Origin: an uncultured Caldilineaceae bacterium
GTDB lineage: Bacteria; Chloroflexota; Anaerolineae; Caldilineales; Caldilineaceae
DNA length: 64,000 nucleotides
Direction: 5' to 3'
NCBI GenBank assembly: GCA_951812725.1
Contig: OX638330.1
Location: 868,001-932,000, forward strand
In this document: positions 55,332 to 64,000 of the stretch, in pieces
How the letters are laid out: every line of letters begins with the position of its first letter
How positions within the stretch are numbered: the first letter of the stretch is position 1
Position numbers and translations under genes: made by a program
Notes under the pieces: model-generated
Told to the model about the DNA's origin: nothing
The model's database searches: none
What the model saw: the letters and a program-made list of their open reading frames with translations, nothing else

Positions 55332-56690
55332 TTACTGGCCCGTGCGTGTGTCCTGGCCGCCAACCTGTTCAGCAGAAGATGGGACTGCCAGCAGCGGCTG
55401 CGTCAGAAAGGGCATCGGATCCACCGCAATCCCGTAGATGCGTAGTTCCCAGTGGAGATGCTCGCCTGTACTACGACCGGTGGTCCCGACCAGCCCGATC
55501 GGATCCCCAGCTCGCACCGTCTCCCCGGGCGTCACGAGCGCCTCTTGCAAGTGCCAGTACCCTGTGAACAAACCCGCACCGTGGTCGAGGATGACGCTGA
55601 TGCCGCGCACTGTCAACGGTTCGGCAAGTGCGACAATTCCGTCCGCAGGCGCATGGACTGGGCTGCCTCCCGGCGCAGCAAAATCCTGCCCAGTGTGAAA
55701 AGAAAAGTATTGCGAGGAATTGTAATTGCGCCTGACGCCATATGCACTCGTTGTAGGAGCGGTCACCGATAGCGGAAGATTGAAGGGCCCACGCCACTGA
55801 ATCGGTGTGGCAGTTCGCGTCCACACCGGTGCAAGGTAGTCAAGCTCTTCCTGTGAAACCTCCTGCTCTATAAGCGCGTTCTTGTCCGGTGGCAGAGTGA
55901 TCTCCTGAACGGGAAAGCCCTGTTCCTGCACGAAAACGGGAAAAGAACGGGTGACCATTACCCCGTTCGCGGCCCGATAGCTCAGGCTAACGGGGTATAC
56001 ACCCGGTTCCATTGACGCCGCAGTCGGGACATATCCACCCCACACTGTAACCTCCTTGCCTGCCTCCCCTTCATTCAGGATTGCCAGCGGCCGGATGCCC
56101 AATGGCGCGCCGTTCCAACCTGCTACAAGGGAAAGGGGACGGTCCACTACAGCTTCAACCCAACCTGCCTGTCCCTGGACCACAACTAAAGGAACACTGA
56201 TCACCTTCACCGAGCCAAAGCGGGTCGGCGCGGCTGGCGTGTTGGGTAAGAGCCGTATCTGTTGTCCCGGGAAGAGGCGAGCGCTTGGCGTCGTGCGATT
56301 GAGGATCGCCAACCGGGGCACCGACAGGCCCTCGCGCAGTGCAATAGCTTGAATTGTGTCGCCTGGCCTTGCGATCACGGCACTGCGGGTCGCGCCGCGG
56401 GGCAGTTGGAGCACCTGCCCCACTTTAAGCGCATCCACATCAGAGAGTTGATTGGTGGTAACCAACACCTCCAGTGGGATGTCAAGATTGGCGGCGATCG
56501 ACGCCAACGTGTCACCTGTCTTAACGACATATGTATCGCCCGGTGACTGCGCGGCAACCTGCTGTGTCTGCATAACAACCTGCGGAGCCAGCCACATGAG
56601 ACAGGCCAGCAACAGGCTGCAAAATACTCTCTGCCGCGGCAACCGATTAAGAAATTCTGGTTTCGTCGACTTCAGAAACTGCAAAAACAT
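55332..56690 (-). CDS. Secreted LysM-M23 peptidoglycan endopeptidase
   Basis: 452 aa with a signal peptide (VFCSLLLACLMWLAPQVVM). Two LysM domains follow at about 52-97 (YVVKTGDTLASIAANLDIPLEVL) and 105-145 (IARPGDTIQAIALREGL), then a linker or Ig-like region. The C-terminal M23 zinc peptidase has the first His and Asp in HTGQDFAAPGG and the second pair in HLHWELR. It binds and cuts peptidoglycan cross-links or acts as an amidase activator. A shape-determination context is provided by mreBCD about 4 kb away. It is a single gene. Confidence 0.93.
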   Translation of the reverse strand: MFLQFLKSTKPEFLNRLPRQRVFCSLLLACLMWLAPQVVMQTQQVAAQSPGDTYVVKTGDTLASIAANLDIPLEVLVTTNQLSDVDALKVGQVLQLPRGATRSAVIARPGDTIQAIALREGLSVPRLAILNRTTPSARLFPGQQIRLLPNTPAAPTRFGSVKVISVPLVVVQGQAGWVEAVVDRPLSLVAGWNGAPLGIRPLAILNEGEAGKEVTVWGGYVPTAASMEPGVYPVSLSYRAANGVMVTRSFPVFVQEQGFPVQEITLPPDKNALIEQEVSQEELDYLAPVWTRTATPIQWRGPFNLPLSVTAPTTSAYGVRRNYNSSQYFSFHTGQDFAAPGGSPVHAPADGIVALAEPLTVRGISVILDHGAGLFTGYWHLQEALVTPGETVRAGDPIGLVGTTGRSTGEHLHWELRIYGIAVDPMPFLTQPLLAVPSSAEQVGGQDTRTGQ

Positions 56691-56877
56691 ATCCGCTGTC
56701 GCATCTCAATATTTCGCCAGGACCATGTTTGCGGCGCACTCACTCTGAAGGCCTTCTCTCGGCTCCGAAATGGAATGCCGATATGAATGCCAACTTGAAT
56801 TACCCGGGCACCGGAATCTTACATATGAAGAATGCGGCAGACCTGGCGGTTAAACGTATTTCTGAATGGACACCGGA

Positions 56878-57462
56878 TCAGGAACTGGACTCGTAGACTT
56901 CGGGCTTGAGCACGCCGATGAAAGGGAGGTTGCGGTATCTCTGATTGAAGTCCAGCCCGTAGCCTATGACAAACTCGTTTGGCACCGAAAAGCCCGTCCA
57001 GAAGACTTCGATATCGACCTCTCGCCGCGAGGGTTTGTCGAGAAGTGTAACGATTTCGAGGCTGGCAGGATTACGCGCCCGAAACAAGCGGGACAGATAG
57101 GCGAGCGTATGCCCGCTGTCGATAATGTCCTCGACAAGGAGGACATGGCGGCCCTCGATCGGTTCATTCAGGTCCTTGAGGATTCGAACAATACCGCTGC
57201 TTCTCGTAGAGGCGCCGTAACTGCTGGTAGCAAGAAAATCGACTTCGTGCGGAATCGAAATCGCACGCATAAGGTCCGCCAGAAAAACAACGCTGCCCTT
57301 GAGGACAGCGATCAGCAGAAGATCCTTGCCTGCGAAATGTTCATCAATTCTGCGGCCCAAGCCTCGGACTCGGTCCTGAATCTCATCTGCCGAGATCAGT
57401 ACACTTTCCACATCTTGACTAAATGGCCCCTCCAAGCTCGGCACGGCATTCTCCTCTGTCAC
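56878..57462 (-). CDS. hpt: Hypoxanthine phosphoribosyltransferase
   Basis: A 194-aa purine salvage enzyme. LLIAVLKGSVVF (KGS at 55-57) is the family cis-peptide region, VLLVEDIIDSGHTL (107-120) is the PRPP-binding loop, and VPNEFVIGYGLDFNQRYRNLPFIG is the characteristic C-terminus. It converts hypoxanthine or guanine plus PRPP to IMP or GMP. It is often adjacent to tilS and ftsH; here a Nudix gene and a small gene separate it from tilS, all on the minus strand. Confidence 0.95.
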   Translation of the reverse strand: MTEENAVPSLEGPFSQDVESVLISADEIQDRVRGLGRRIDEHFAGKDLLLIAVLKGSVVFLADLMRAISIPHEVDFLATSSYGASTRSSGIVRILKDLNEPIEGRHVLLVEDIIDSGHTLAYLSRLFRARNPASLEIVTLLDKPSRREVDIEVFWTGFSVPNEFVIGYGLDFNQRYRNLPFIGVLKPEVYESSS

Positions 57463-57599
57463 GGCACCTTCTCCTGTATTGCTGTCTCAGCGATGGACGA
57501 ATGGCATCTTCGGAGCTTGTGTCGATACCCACAGAAGCGGGGCCGTTCGCTCCGAATGGGATTGGATCGTATCATTTGCCTCAATTGCTACCCAAATCC

Positions 57600-58247
57600 T
57601 CAGCCGCTCGGCGGGCATTTGCGAATAACGGCGAGCAGTTCGCTTAGGATCATCGCAGTCGCACCCCAGATGGTCTGTTCCTGAATGGCGAAAAATGGCA
57701 CCAACGCAGTTCGATCACCGAGTTGCCACTGTTCCTGTCTGCGATGGGCAGGATCGAGCAGTGTCGCCAACGGCACCTCAAGCAGTTGAGCAACTTCGTG
57801 GGGGTCGGGCCGGAAAGCGGTCCTGGTCGTCAGCCGCCCTACGGTTGGGTAGACATCATAGTTGCTTGGTTGAATGTAAAGGTGGGTGAGCGCGCCGAGA
57901 ACCTGAACATTTTCTGGCGCAATTCCCAACTCCTCGTGGGCCTCGCGCAGCGCAGTCTCCGTCAAATCCGCATCACCCTCTTCGCTGCCGCCGCCGGGAA
58001 AAGCGACCTGGCCGCTGTGCGCGCCGTCATAGGTGGGGCGCAGGATTAGCGGCACATGCAGCTGCTCATGAATGCTGTACAGGAGGACCAATACACCGCT
58101 TCGGCGGGCCGGCTCCTCCGCTCTGTCGTTGGGGTGCCAGCCTGGGCGGGGCAGCGGCGCCATCAGCGCTTGCGCCGGACGGCCAGGGAGCGGCTCGGCT
58201 AGATTCTCCTGCAGACATTCGAAAAACTGCTGTAGAGATGCGCTCAA
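57600..58247 (-). CDS. Nudix hydrolase, CoA pyrophosphatase type
   Basis: 215 aa. The Nudix box is complete: GGGSEEGDADLTETALREAHEELGI. The upstream motif LILRPTYDGAHSGQVAFPGGG matches the CoA-specific subfamily signature (RP ... HxGQxxFPGG). It probably cleaves CoA or acyl-CoA into 3',5'-ADP and phosphopantetheine. The C-terminal helix TIWGATAMILSELL is also typical. It lies between tilS/58287 and hpt in the same direction, with about 140 bases to hpt. Confidence 0.92.
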   Translation of the reverse strand: MSASLQQFFECLQENLAEPLPGRPAQALMAPLPRPGWHPNDRAEEPARRSGVLVLLYSIHEQLHVPLILRPTYDGAHSGQVAFPGGGSEEGDADLTETALREAHEELGIAPENVQVLGALTHLYIQPSNYDVYPTVGRLTTRTAFRPDPHEVAQLLEVPLATLLDPAHRRQEQWQLGDRTALVPFFAIQEQTIWGATAMILSELLAVIRKCPPSG

Positions 58248-58286
58248 AACGGCCGTGTCCCTTGTGGCTCGCGGCCAGCAGGTGAT

Positions 58287-58529
58287 TCAGTCAGTGCGGC
58301 GCGACTGGAAGACAATTTTCCCTTGCTCATCAACTTCCCAACCATACTCGTCCAAATAGATGTCGCGGTCACGCAGGTGCAACCGCCGGGCGCTGCGGTC
58401 GAAGGTAAAAGGGACCGTGCCGTTCGGATCTGTCAATACACCGGTGGCCAGCTCTTGATCGCGCCGGGTAAAGCGCATCACAGTTTCCTGCTGGCGAGTT
58501 ACCCACAACACAAGCGGACGTACGCTCAT
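58287..58529 (-). CDS. Small conserved-looking hypothetical protein
   Basis: 80 aa with no signal or TM. The sequence is balanced and charged (MSVRPLVLWVTRQQETVMRF ... HLRDRDIYLDEYGWEVDEQG) and reads like a beta-rich globular domain. Its ATG overlaps the tilS stop by four bases (ATGA), so it is translationally coupled to tilS, which argues it is real. I do not recognise the family. Confidence 0.6.
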   Translation of the reverse strand: MSVRPLVLWVTRQQETVMRFTRRDQELATGVLTDPNGTVPFTFDRSARRLHLRDRDIYLDEYGWEVDEQGKIVFQSRRTD

Positions 58530-60256
58530 CGGCGAGTCTCCTCCCAGAAAAGGTGATTAACCCTGCGTGTGCCGCGTGTAATGCGCACGCTGTGAGCGAT
58601 CTGGTGGCCTCCTACCCAAACAACACATTCCCTGTCGAGGAGGAGTGGCCAGCCGCGGCGTAGGAAGCGGGGCACTTTGCGATCAGTGAAAAAATCAGCC
58701 AGGGCTTTGCCATGTCCACGCATCCCAAGGGGCTCAAAGCGCTGGCCGGCGCAAGGCGCGCTCAGTTGGAGTCGCGTTACACTTTCTGCGTCGATGTAAA
58801 CCTCCCAGGCAGAGGGCTGGCGTCTGTCGGTCCGATGTCTCGGCACCGGCGACTCTCTGGTTTTGGCTGCCCAGTCGTGCGGCAGTTCGCTTATATCCAA
58901 TGCCTCGCTCCGCAAAGTCCAGCCGTCAACGGCGATCTCTCCAGGTACCGGAAGCTCACGGGTCGGATAGCGGGCGCGCCACCTGCCGTCCAGAAAAGGG
59001 TGGTCCGGAAGAAGCGGCGCCGCGTCCCTTTGATGCAGACTGAATGAGTCGTGCGTCCTTGTCAACATCACGTCAGCCACCCAGCTGAACGGGCCGCCCG
59101 CGCGGTCATCTTCACAGAGTGTCCGTCGCAGGCGTTCTACGTTGTCGAAGCCGAGGTCGGTTAGAGGGCGTCCCAGGGCCGGCAGGGCCGCGCGCAACAC
59201 CATCCGCTGGTCGGCCACGTCAAGCCGGCGAAAGGCGAACAGGTCGAAGACCTGCCGCTCCGATTCAGCAGATAAACGGACTTCAGACGTCGGTGGCGGC
59301 AGTTGAGAAAGTTGGTCCATTGCCTCCCTCTCGCTATCCTTTTGTGTCGAATCCACCGTCTGCCGAGTGAAGTGGTCAGTCCGTTTCACCTCGGCGTTCA
59401 GTACTTCAGCGGTCCGGCAAAGAGACGCGACAATCTGCGGGTTGATCTCCCTCAGAAGGGGAATTATCTCGTGCCGCACTCGATTGCGCACAAAAGTCCG
59501 GTCCTGGTTAGTAGGGTCTTCACGAAAAGGGATATTGTGCTCCGTGAGGTATTGCATAACCTCAGAACGAGAGACGTTCAGAAGTGGCCGGACGACCCTC
59601 ACACTGGGAACAACCCGGTCGTGCACGGTCAGCGGCCGCGCCGCCTGCATCCCAGCCAGTCCTTGCAGGCCACTGCCTCGAATCAGGTTCATCAGCACGG
59701 TCTCAGCCTGGTCATTGGCAGTGTGGGCCACAGCAACATCCACCGGGTTGCCATCAACCTGACAGTCGACCGCAACCCGCGCCAGAAATCGGTAACGCCA
59801 ATGGCGGGCGTTTGCCTCCACGTTGCCCTCTTGGGTAAGCGTCTCTGGCGGCAATCTGTCGGTCTCCATGGGCAGGCCCCAGTTTTCTGCCATTTCAGCC
59901 ACAAAGGCGGCGTCTGCGGCCGACGAAGGGCGAAGATTGTGATCAAGATGGGCGACCACCAACTTCAGAGACCAGGCGGCGCGCATGCGCGTAAGCAGAT
60001 GCAGAAGGGCGATACTGTCGGCGCCGCCGCTTACCGCAACAATTACCGTTGCGGGTGAGACGCTGGCCCGCAACGGGGCGGGGAAGAAACCGTCGCGCGC
60101 CCGCGCTTGACCTAGAAGGTCGAACAAACGCTGATCATTTTCCGATGGCGAGTTTCCGGCGCACCGGCTTTGGCCGCCAGCGAAGCGCCCTCCGTCCTTC
60201 AAAGTCTCGCTTTGTGGCGGTGACTGGACAGGATAGTCCGATCTCTGTCTCGACAT
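58526..60256 (-). CDS. tilS: tRNA(Ile)-lysidine synthetase TilS
   Basis: 576 aa from ATG 60256. The open frame extends to a TTG at 60367, but those residues are not family-like. The N-type ATP-PPi loop SGGADS is at 76-81, followed by LKLVVAHLDHNLRPSSAADA and VAHTANDQAETVLMNLIRGSGLQGLAG, then the TilS C-terminal domains ending WVGGHQIAHSVRITRGTRRV. It modifies C34 of tRNA-Ile(CAU) to lysidine. It is longer than typical (about 430-470 aa) because of an N-terminal extension of about 70 residues and an insertion around 300-330. It is divergent from mreB. Confidence 0.92.
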   Translation of the reverse strand: MSRQRSDYPVQSPPQSETLKDGGRFAGGQSRCAGNSPSENDQRLFDLLGQARARDGFFPAPLRASVSPATVIVAVSGGADSIALLHLLTRMRAAWSLKLVVAHLDHNLRPSSAADAAFVAEMAENWGLPMETDRLPPETLTQEGNVEANARHWRYRFLARVAVDCQVDGNPVDVAVAHTANDQAETVLMNLIRGSGLQGLAGMQAARPLTVHDRVVPSVRVVRPLLNVSRSEVMQYLTEHNIPFREDPTNQDRTFVRNRVRHEIIPLLREINPQIVASLCRTAEVLNAEVKRTDHFTRQTVDSTQKDSEREAMDQLSQLPPPTSEVRLSAESERQVFDLFAFRRLDVADQRMVLRAALPALGRPLTDLGFDNVERLRRTLCEDDRAGGPFSWVADVMLTRTHDSFSLHQRDAAPLLPDHPFLDGRWRARYPTRELPVPGEIAVDGWTLRSEALDISELPHDWAAKTRESPVPRHRTDRRQPSAWEVYIDAESVTRLQLSAPCAGQRFEPLGMRGHGKALADFFTDRKVPRFLRRGWPLLLDRECVVWVGGHQIAHSVRITRGTRRVNHLFWEETRR

Positions 60257-60427
60257 TTGCCGGCTCAGTTTCCTGTGTATTCCTAACAGTCGACTCTGAA
60301 TAATCACCATAGCGACTGCAGTCGCGAACGCAGCATAAGCATAGCGGAGGGCGGCGATCTTACGCAAGATGGATCAACGAAATGGCAACAAAGTCCAGCC
60401 ATTCTTATTTTGTGTCCTTTGGGGCTA

Positions 60428-60436
60428 TGGTATACT
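60428..60436 (+). promoter_or_regulatory. Putative extended -10 promoter of the mreBCD operon
   Basis: TGGTATACT (TGn plus a hexamer 5/6 to TATAAT) lies about 90 bases before the mreB start, without a clear -35. It has the same form as the element before gnd. Confidence 0.45.
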
Positions 60437-60525
60437 GATATCGTTAAAGGTTCTTCAAATTAGCAGTGGGTGGGCCGGCCGCCCGCAGTCGATCAATTAG
60501 GGCAGGAAATGGAGATGTCCCCAGA

Positions 60526-61596
60526 GTGGCGAACCCGTTAGACTGGTTGTTGGGGCTTTTTTCACTCGATATTGGCATTGACCTGGGCACAGCGAATACC
60601 CTGGTTCATGTGAAGGGCCGAGGGGTCATCATTGACGAACCGTCGGTAGTTGCCATCGATAAGTCGTCGAAACGGCGCAATTCGGTCAAGGCAATCGGGC
60701 AGGAGGCCAAGGAGATGGTGGGACGGACGCCATCCCATATCGTGGCCGTGCGCCCTCTGCAGGACGGCGTAATCTCGGATTTCAAGATGACGGAAGAGAT
60801 GATCCATGCCTTTATCGGCAAGGTTCACGGCAACCGGGCCTTTGGCACTGCCCGCCCAAGAGTCGTGATCGGCATCCCTTCCGGTGTGACCGAAGTGGAA
60901 AAACGTGCTGTACGCGATGCAACCGTCAGCGCGGGCGCGCGTGAGGCCGGCCTGGTCGAAGAGCCAATGGCAGCTGCTATCGGCGCGGGGCTACCGGTGA
61001 CAGAGTCGGTCGGCTCGATGATCGTTGACATCGGCGGTGGAACGACCGAAGTAGCGGTGATCTCCATGGGTGGGATTGTCGTATCTCGTTCAATCAGGGT
61101 TGCCGGTGACGAGATGAATGAAGACATAATCAACTACAGTCGGCAGAAGTACAATTTGCTGATTGGCGAACGCATGGCTGAGCGTGTCAAAATTGAGATT
61201 GGCTCCGCGTACCCGCTTGAACATGAGCGGACAATGATCATCCGAGGACGGAATCTGATTACCGGCCTGCCTGAGGCAATTGAAATCAGCTCAGTAGAAA
61301 TCAGAGAGGCGCTTACCGGCTCCGTGGAAGTAATTGTCGATGCGGTCAAAGATACCTTGGACGAAACGCCGCCCGAGCTCGTAGCAGACTTGATGGAACA
61401 CGGCATCGTGCTGGCCGGAGGGGGCGCGCTTCTGCAAGGGTTGGCCCAGCGTATTCAGGACGAAAATCGTATGCACGTTTATGTTGCCGATAATCCTCTC
61501 TCTTCGGTCGTGCTCGGTACGGGCATGATCCTGGAAAAACCGGAGCACTACGCTGAAACCCTGACAACTATGCAACGAAAGAGCACCATTCGATAG
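60526..61596 (+). CDS. mreB: Rod-shape-determining actin homologue MreB
   Basis: 356 aa. The start is GTG 60526 (VANPLDWLLGLFSLDIGIDLGTANT); another GTG at 60466 is open but gives residues foreign to the family. Actin-fold motifs are present: phosphate-1 GIDLGTANTLVHVKG, phosphate-2 IVDIGGGTTEVAVIS, adenosine motif HGIVLAGGGALLQGL. The N-terminal hydrophobic WLLGLF may help membrane binding. It forms filaments that guide lateral wall synthesis with MreC, MreD and PBP2, all encoded downstream. Confidence 0.97.
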   Translation: MANPLDWLLGLFSLDIGIDLGTANTLVHVKGRGVIIDEPSVVAIDKSSKRRNSVKAIGQEAKEMVGRTPSHIVAVRPLQDGVISDFKMTEEMIHAFIGKVHGNRAFGTARPRVVIGIPSGVTEVEKRAVRDATVSAGAREAGLVEEPMAAAIGAGLPVTESVGSMIVDIGGGTTEVAVISMGGIVVSRSIRVAGDEMNEDIINYSRQKYNLLIGERMAERVKIEIGSAYPLEHERTMIIRGRNLITGLPEAIEISSVEIREALTGSVEVIVDAVKDTLDETPPELVADLMEHGIVLAGGGALLQGLAQRIQDENRMHVYVADNPLSSVVLGTGMILEKPEHYAETLTTMQRKSTIR

Positions 61597-61655
61597 TTTC
61601 TGGCTCGGGCAGGCCCATCCCGTGTGGCCCCTGATTCTCTAGTGATGAGACGCCT

Positions 61656-62558
61656 ATGCGTAACAGTGATCAACGCGGCTGGGGCGGTGTCAACTTCGGG
61701 CTCAAACTTGTCATCCTTGCCCTGACGGCTTTCCTTTTGTTGGCGCTCCAACAGACTGGCCGCTTGGGGACCGTGGAAGGACTGGTTACTCTGGTGACAG
61801 CACCGGGCCAGTCCGGGTTGACCACCCTGACCAATCGTCTATCCAGGTCCCTGACCAACCTGCGAAACTATCGCTCCCTCCAGCGGCGGGTAACCGAATT
61901 AGAACGTATAACCCAGAGCCTGAGTGTTGAAAACCTGCGGCTTCAGGAAGTGGAGCGGGAAAATCAACGCCTGCGCGAACTCTTGGCATTCGCCGAAACC
62001 AGACCCAGCTTCGAACTGCAGGGTGGGCAGATCATCGCCCGCGTTATCGGTCAAAACTCCACCAACTTCCTGAGTTTTGCCATGATCGATCTCGGTTTTC
62101 GGCACGGTATCAGAGTTGGGATGCCGGTGGTGAATGAGCAAGGGCTGGTGGGGCGAATCAACTACGTAACGCCCACAACCTCCAAAGTTCTGCTCATCAC
62201 AGACTCATCCAGCACAGTCAACGGCATCTTGCAGGCTAGCCGCCTGACAGGCGTCATCAACGGCACGCCCGGCTCGCACCCGGTGATTGGTTTCATTCCC
62301 CAAGGTACGGAAATAGGGGTCGGGGAAGTGGTGCTTACCTCCGGAATGGGCGGCAGATTCCCGAAAGGGATCCCAATTGGGCAGGTAGTTGAGGTTTGGC
62401 AACGGGACGTCAACGTCTTTCAAGAGGCCGTCGTGCGCCCGACTGTAAATTTTGGCCGGCTCGAGTTCGTGATGGTCATCACCAACTTCGACCCCACTGA
62501 GTTTGTGCCGCTCCTGGATACACTGCCGGCCGAGCCAGGAGAGACCTTTGACGAGTGA
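61656..62558 (+). CDS. mreC: Rod-shape-determining protein MreC
   Basis: 300 aa: a short cytoplasmic N-terminus, one TM (LVILALTAFLLLALQQTG), a coiled coil at about 65-110 (LQRRVTELERITQSLSVENLRLQEVERENQRLRELL), then the MreC beta-barrel domains with ARVIGQNSTNFLSFAMIDLG and the GPEGGR-like VLTSGMGGRFPKGIPIG. It links MreB to the periplasmic wall machinery. It lies 59 bases after mreB, and its stop overlaps the mreD start. Confidence 0.95.
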   Translation: MRNSDQRGWGGVNFGLKLVILALTAFLLLALQQTGRLGTVEGLVTLVTAPGQSGLTTLTNRLSRSLTNLRNYRSLQRRVTELERITQSLSVENLRLQEVERENQRLRELLAFAETRPSFELQGGQIIARVIGQNSTNFLSFAMIDLGFRHGIRVGMPVVNEQGLVGRINYVTPTTSKVLLITDSSSTVNGILQASRLTGVINGTPGSHPVIGFIPQGTEIGVGEVVLTSGMGGRFPKGIPIGQVVEVWQRDVNVFQEAVVRPTVNFGRLEFVMVITNFDPTEFVPLLDTLPAEPGETFDE

Positions 62559-63177
62559 AGGAAGTCGACTGGGACCAAGGGGATTCTCCCAAGAGACGGG
62601 GAATAGAGCCACATTCTCAAAGTCTTCCGCTACAGGTGAGGAGGGCGCCGGGCTCCCTTTCTCCTCGTCATTCGGCACCCGCGGCTGGGGCGCTACCTGG
62701 CTGATGCTTCCAATCCTGGGCGCGGCAGCCATTGTTCAGGTGGTTGTCGTCCCTAAGTTGGCAGTGCGAGGCGTCTACCCGGATCTCATTGTGTTGCTGG
62801 TAATTGCCAGATCGTTGGTCTCGGGCGGGCGCAGCGCGGTCATGTGGGGATTTGTCGGCGGACTGTGGATGGACGTCCTCAGCGGCGGCGCGATGGGCGC
62901 ATCCAGTTTGGCCTTGATGGCAACCGCTCTGTTGACTGGAATTGGTCATAACGCGATTTTCCGCCGCAATTTTTTTGTGCCATCCATCGCGGCTCTGTCA
63001 GGCAGTCTGGTCTTCTCGTTGATCTACGTGGCCATCCTGACAGGAGTCGGCCACCGGTTCCTCCCTGGCCCGTTGGTGGCAAATCTGGTTGTGCCGGTCA
63101 TTCTTTACAATGGTGCTGTTATGTTCCTGGCTACACCGATACTGAATCGTTTGCCCGAGCAAGCGAGATTTCCATAA
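62548..63177 (+). CDS. mreD: Rod-shape-determining protein MreD
   Basis: 209 aa from TTG 62548, chosen because AGGAGAG lies a few bases upstream; it overlaps mreC by 11 bases. A polar N-terminus of about 45 residues precedes five or six TM segments (WLMLPILGAAAIVQVVVVP, YPDLIVLLVIARSLVSG, VMWGFVGGLWMDVLSG, SLALMATALLTGIG). The conserved GLWMDVLSGGAMG motif supports the assignment. It is a membrane part of the elongasome. The unconventional start and overlap suggest translational coupling. Confidence 0.9.
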   Translation: MTSEGSRLGPRGFSQETGNRATFSKSSATGEEGAGLPFSSSFGTRGWGATWLMLPILGAAAIVQVVVVPKLAVRGVYPDLIVLLVIARSLVSGGRSAVMWGFVGGLWMDVLSGGAMGASSLALMATALLTGIGHNAIFRRNFFVPSIAALSGSLVFSLIYVAILTGVGHRFLPGPLVANLVVPVILYNGAVMFLATPILNRLPEQARFP

Positions 63178-63238
63178 TCACTTCGTGTTAGAGGCCGGCA
63201 GGCCCTTGTAGAAGTAGAACTGATTACTGAAGAAAACA

Positions 63239-64000
63239 ATGAACGAACGGGCAGCACGGACAGCTACCTCCACATCTATAATTGTCCGCCTGACATTGGC
63301 GGCAACCTTTCTGGTTTTCTGCATGCGCCTGTACTCGCTGCAGATCGTGAGCGGTGACTCCTATCAGGAACAGGCCGCTGTCAACCGCTTGAGAGAGATC
63401 GATACTTACGCGCCGCGCGGTGTAATTTACGATCGGAACGGCGAAATCCTGGCCCGCAATCGTCCAAGTTTCGTCATCGCCGTTGTTCCAGCCGACCTGC
63501 CTCCCGATGACATTGCTACCGAGATCGATGAACAGCGCATTGCGCTTGAACGGCTGCTGGCAGTCCTGGAGGCGGATTCAGAGCAGGAGATGGCGATACG
63601 TATTGCCGAAGTAATGTTTCTGCACCTGGGGCGCGAAGACTTCAAGAATACTGTCGAATCCGCAGGGATTGACCTTTCCTTCAGGCAAGTTAATCTCGAA
63701 ATCCTGAAACAGGATGAGGATGGACGCGAGATTCTGGAGGAAGTACCTACACTGATTCCGGACCTCTCTATACCGCTTCCCGTCGGTGGACTGCTCGCCT
63801 TACTGGAACGGGCTGTGGCGATCGGGACACAGGGAAGTTCATACAGACCAATCTCGGTCCTGGATCTGGTGGACCGCGAGCAAGCGTTCCAAGTGGCAGA
63901 GGAGACTTACCAGCTGCGCGGCGTCCATGTGCTCCAGCAACCCGTGCGCGAATATCCCTACCGGGACCTGGCGGGCCATGTGTTGGGCTTTTTGGGACCG
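63239..64000 (+). CDS. mrdA: Penicillin-binding protein 2 (PBP2), partial at the right edge
   Basis: 254 codons are visible from ATG 63239; the frame is open to the end of the window. A TM anchor (IIVRLTLAATFLVFCMRLYSL) is followed by the class B PBP N-terminal signature (NRLREIDTYAPRGVIYDRNGEILARN). The N-terminal pedestal domain ends as the window closes (YPYRDLAGHVLGFLG). The transpeptidase domain is outside. The position after mreBCD fits the elongation-specific PBP2. Confidence 0.93.
   Translation, partial: MNERAARTATSTSIIVRLTLAATFLVFCMRLYSLQIVSGDSYQEQAAVNRLREIDTYAPRGVIYDRNGEILARNRPSFVIAVVPADLPPDDIATEIDEQRIALERLLAVLEADSEQEMAIRIAEVMFLHLGREDFKNTVESAGIDLSFRQVNLEILKQDEDGREILEEVPTLIPDLSIPLPVGGLLALLERAVAIGTQGSSYRPISVLDLVDREQAFQVAEETYQLRGVHVLQQPVREYPYRDLAGHVLGFLGP

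Noticed and set aside
60257..60367. Upstream TTG start of tilS giving a hydrophobic N-terminus
   Set aside because: TilS is cytosolic and the extra segment looks like translated promoter DNA between tilS and mreB.

Overview
The window looks like chromosome from a member of the Chloroflexota (Anaerolineae/Caldilineales-like). This is inferred from the gene content and protein style: Tat-type lipoprotein binding proteins, several PhyH/SDR/VOC catabolic enzymes, a CysO/Mec sulfur-carrier cluster, a bL25 protein with a long acidic tail, and an mreBCD-PBP2 cluster. No rRNA or tRNA gene, CRISPR array, phage or intact transposase is visible.

Layout. 1-3.8 kb: a partial membrane protein, ftsH and a Tat-exported metallophosphoesterase. 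4.1-14.6 kb (all minus): a catabolic operon. In transcription order it is a sugar-type solute-binding protein followed by a strong terminator, VOC, metallo-hydrolase, SDR, VOC, PhyH oxygenase, VOC, two SDRs, a D-2-hydroxyacid dehydrogenase and two ABC permeases. 15.3-20.4 kb (minus): a second ABC importer (two permeases, binding protein) with a glycoside-hydrolase-like TIM-barrel protein. 21-26.6 kb: a second catabolic group (TIM-barrel isomerase and PhyH on minus; Gfo/Idh dehydrogenase, TPP enzyme and VOC on plus). 27-32 kb: mutS preceded by a CHAT-family caspase-like protein. 32.4-36.1 kb (plus): a JAMM peptidase (Mec type), a sulfur-carrier protein (CysO type), a rhodanese-E1 fusion and a CysM-type cysteine synthase, together a sulfur-carrier-dependent cysteine pathway with a promoter and attenuator-like leader inside it. 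36.2-39.6 kb: an FtsX-type ABC exporter. 40-50 kb: M24 and S41 peptidases, a nucleotide-sugar epimerase, purH behind a ZTP riboswitch, gnd, a TlpA-like thioredoxin and a kinase-like phosphotransferase. 50-60 kb: an O-antigen ligase, a SIMPL protein, a 15-residue-repeat membrane protein with a consensus promoter, bL25, a LysM-M23 peptidase, hpt, a CoA-type Nudix hydrolase and tilS. 60.5-64 kb: mreB, mreC, mreD and the start of PBP2.

The most notable discovery is a family of about 286-bp non-coding mobile elements (MITEs). There are four full copies, at 3819-4103, 20609-20906 (inverted), 26866-27151 and 39758-40043. They have inverted ends starting GTAACTACT, 8-bp target duplications readable at all four (three exact, one 7/8), and an internal hairpin that varies by compensatory changes. 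The GTAA ends and 8-bp duplications match the IS66 family, so these are probably IS66-mobilised. Other highlights are the ZTP aptamer plus terminator before purH, and a CysO-like carrier whose diglycine is capped by Ser-Arg next to a JAMM protease that could trim it.
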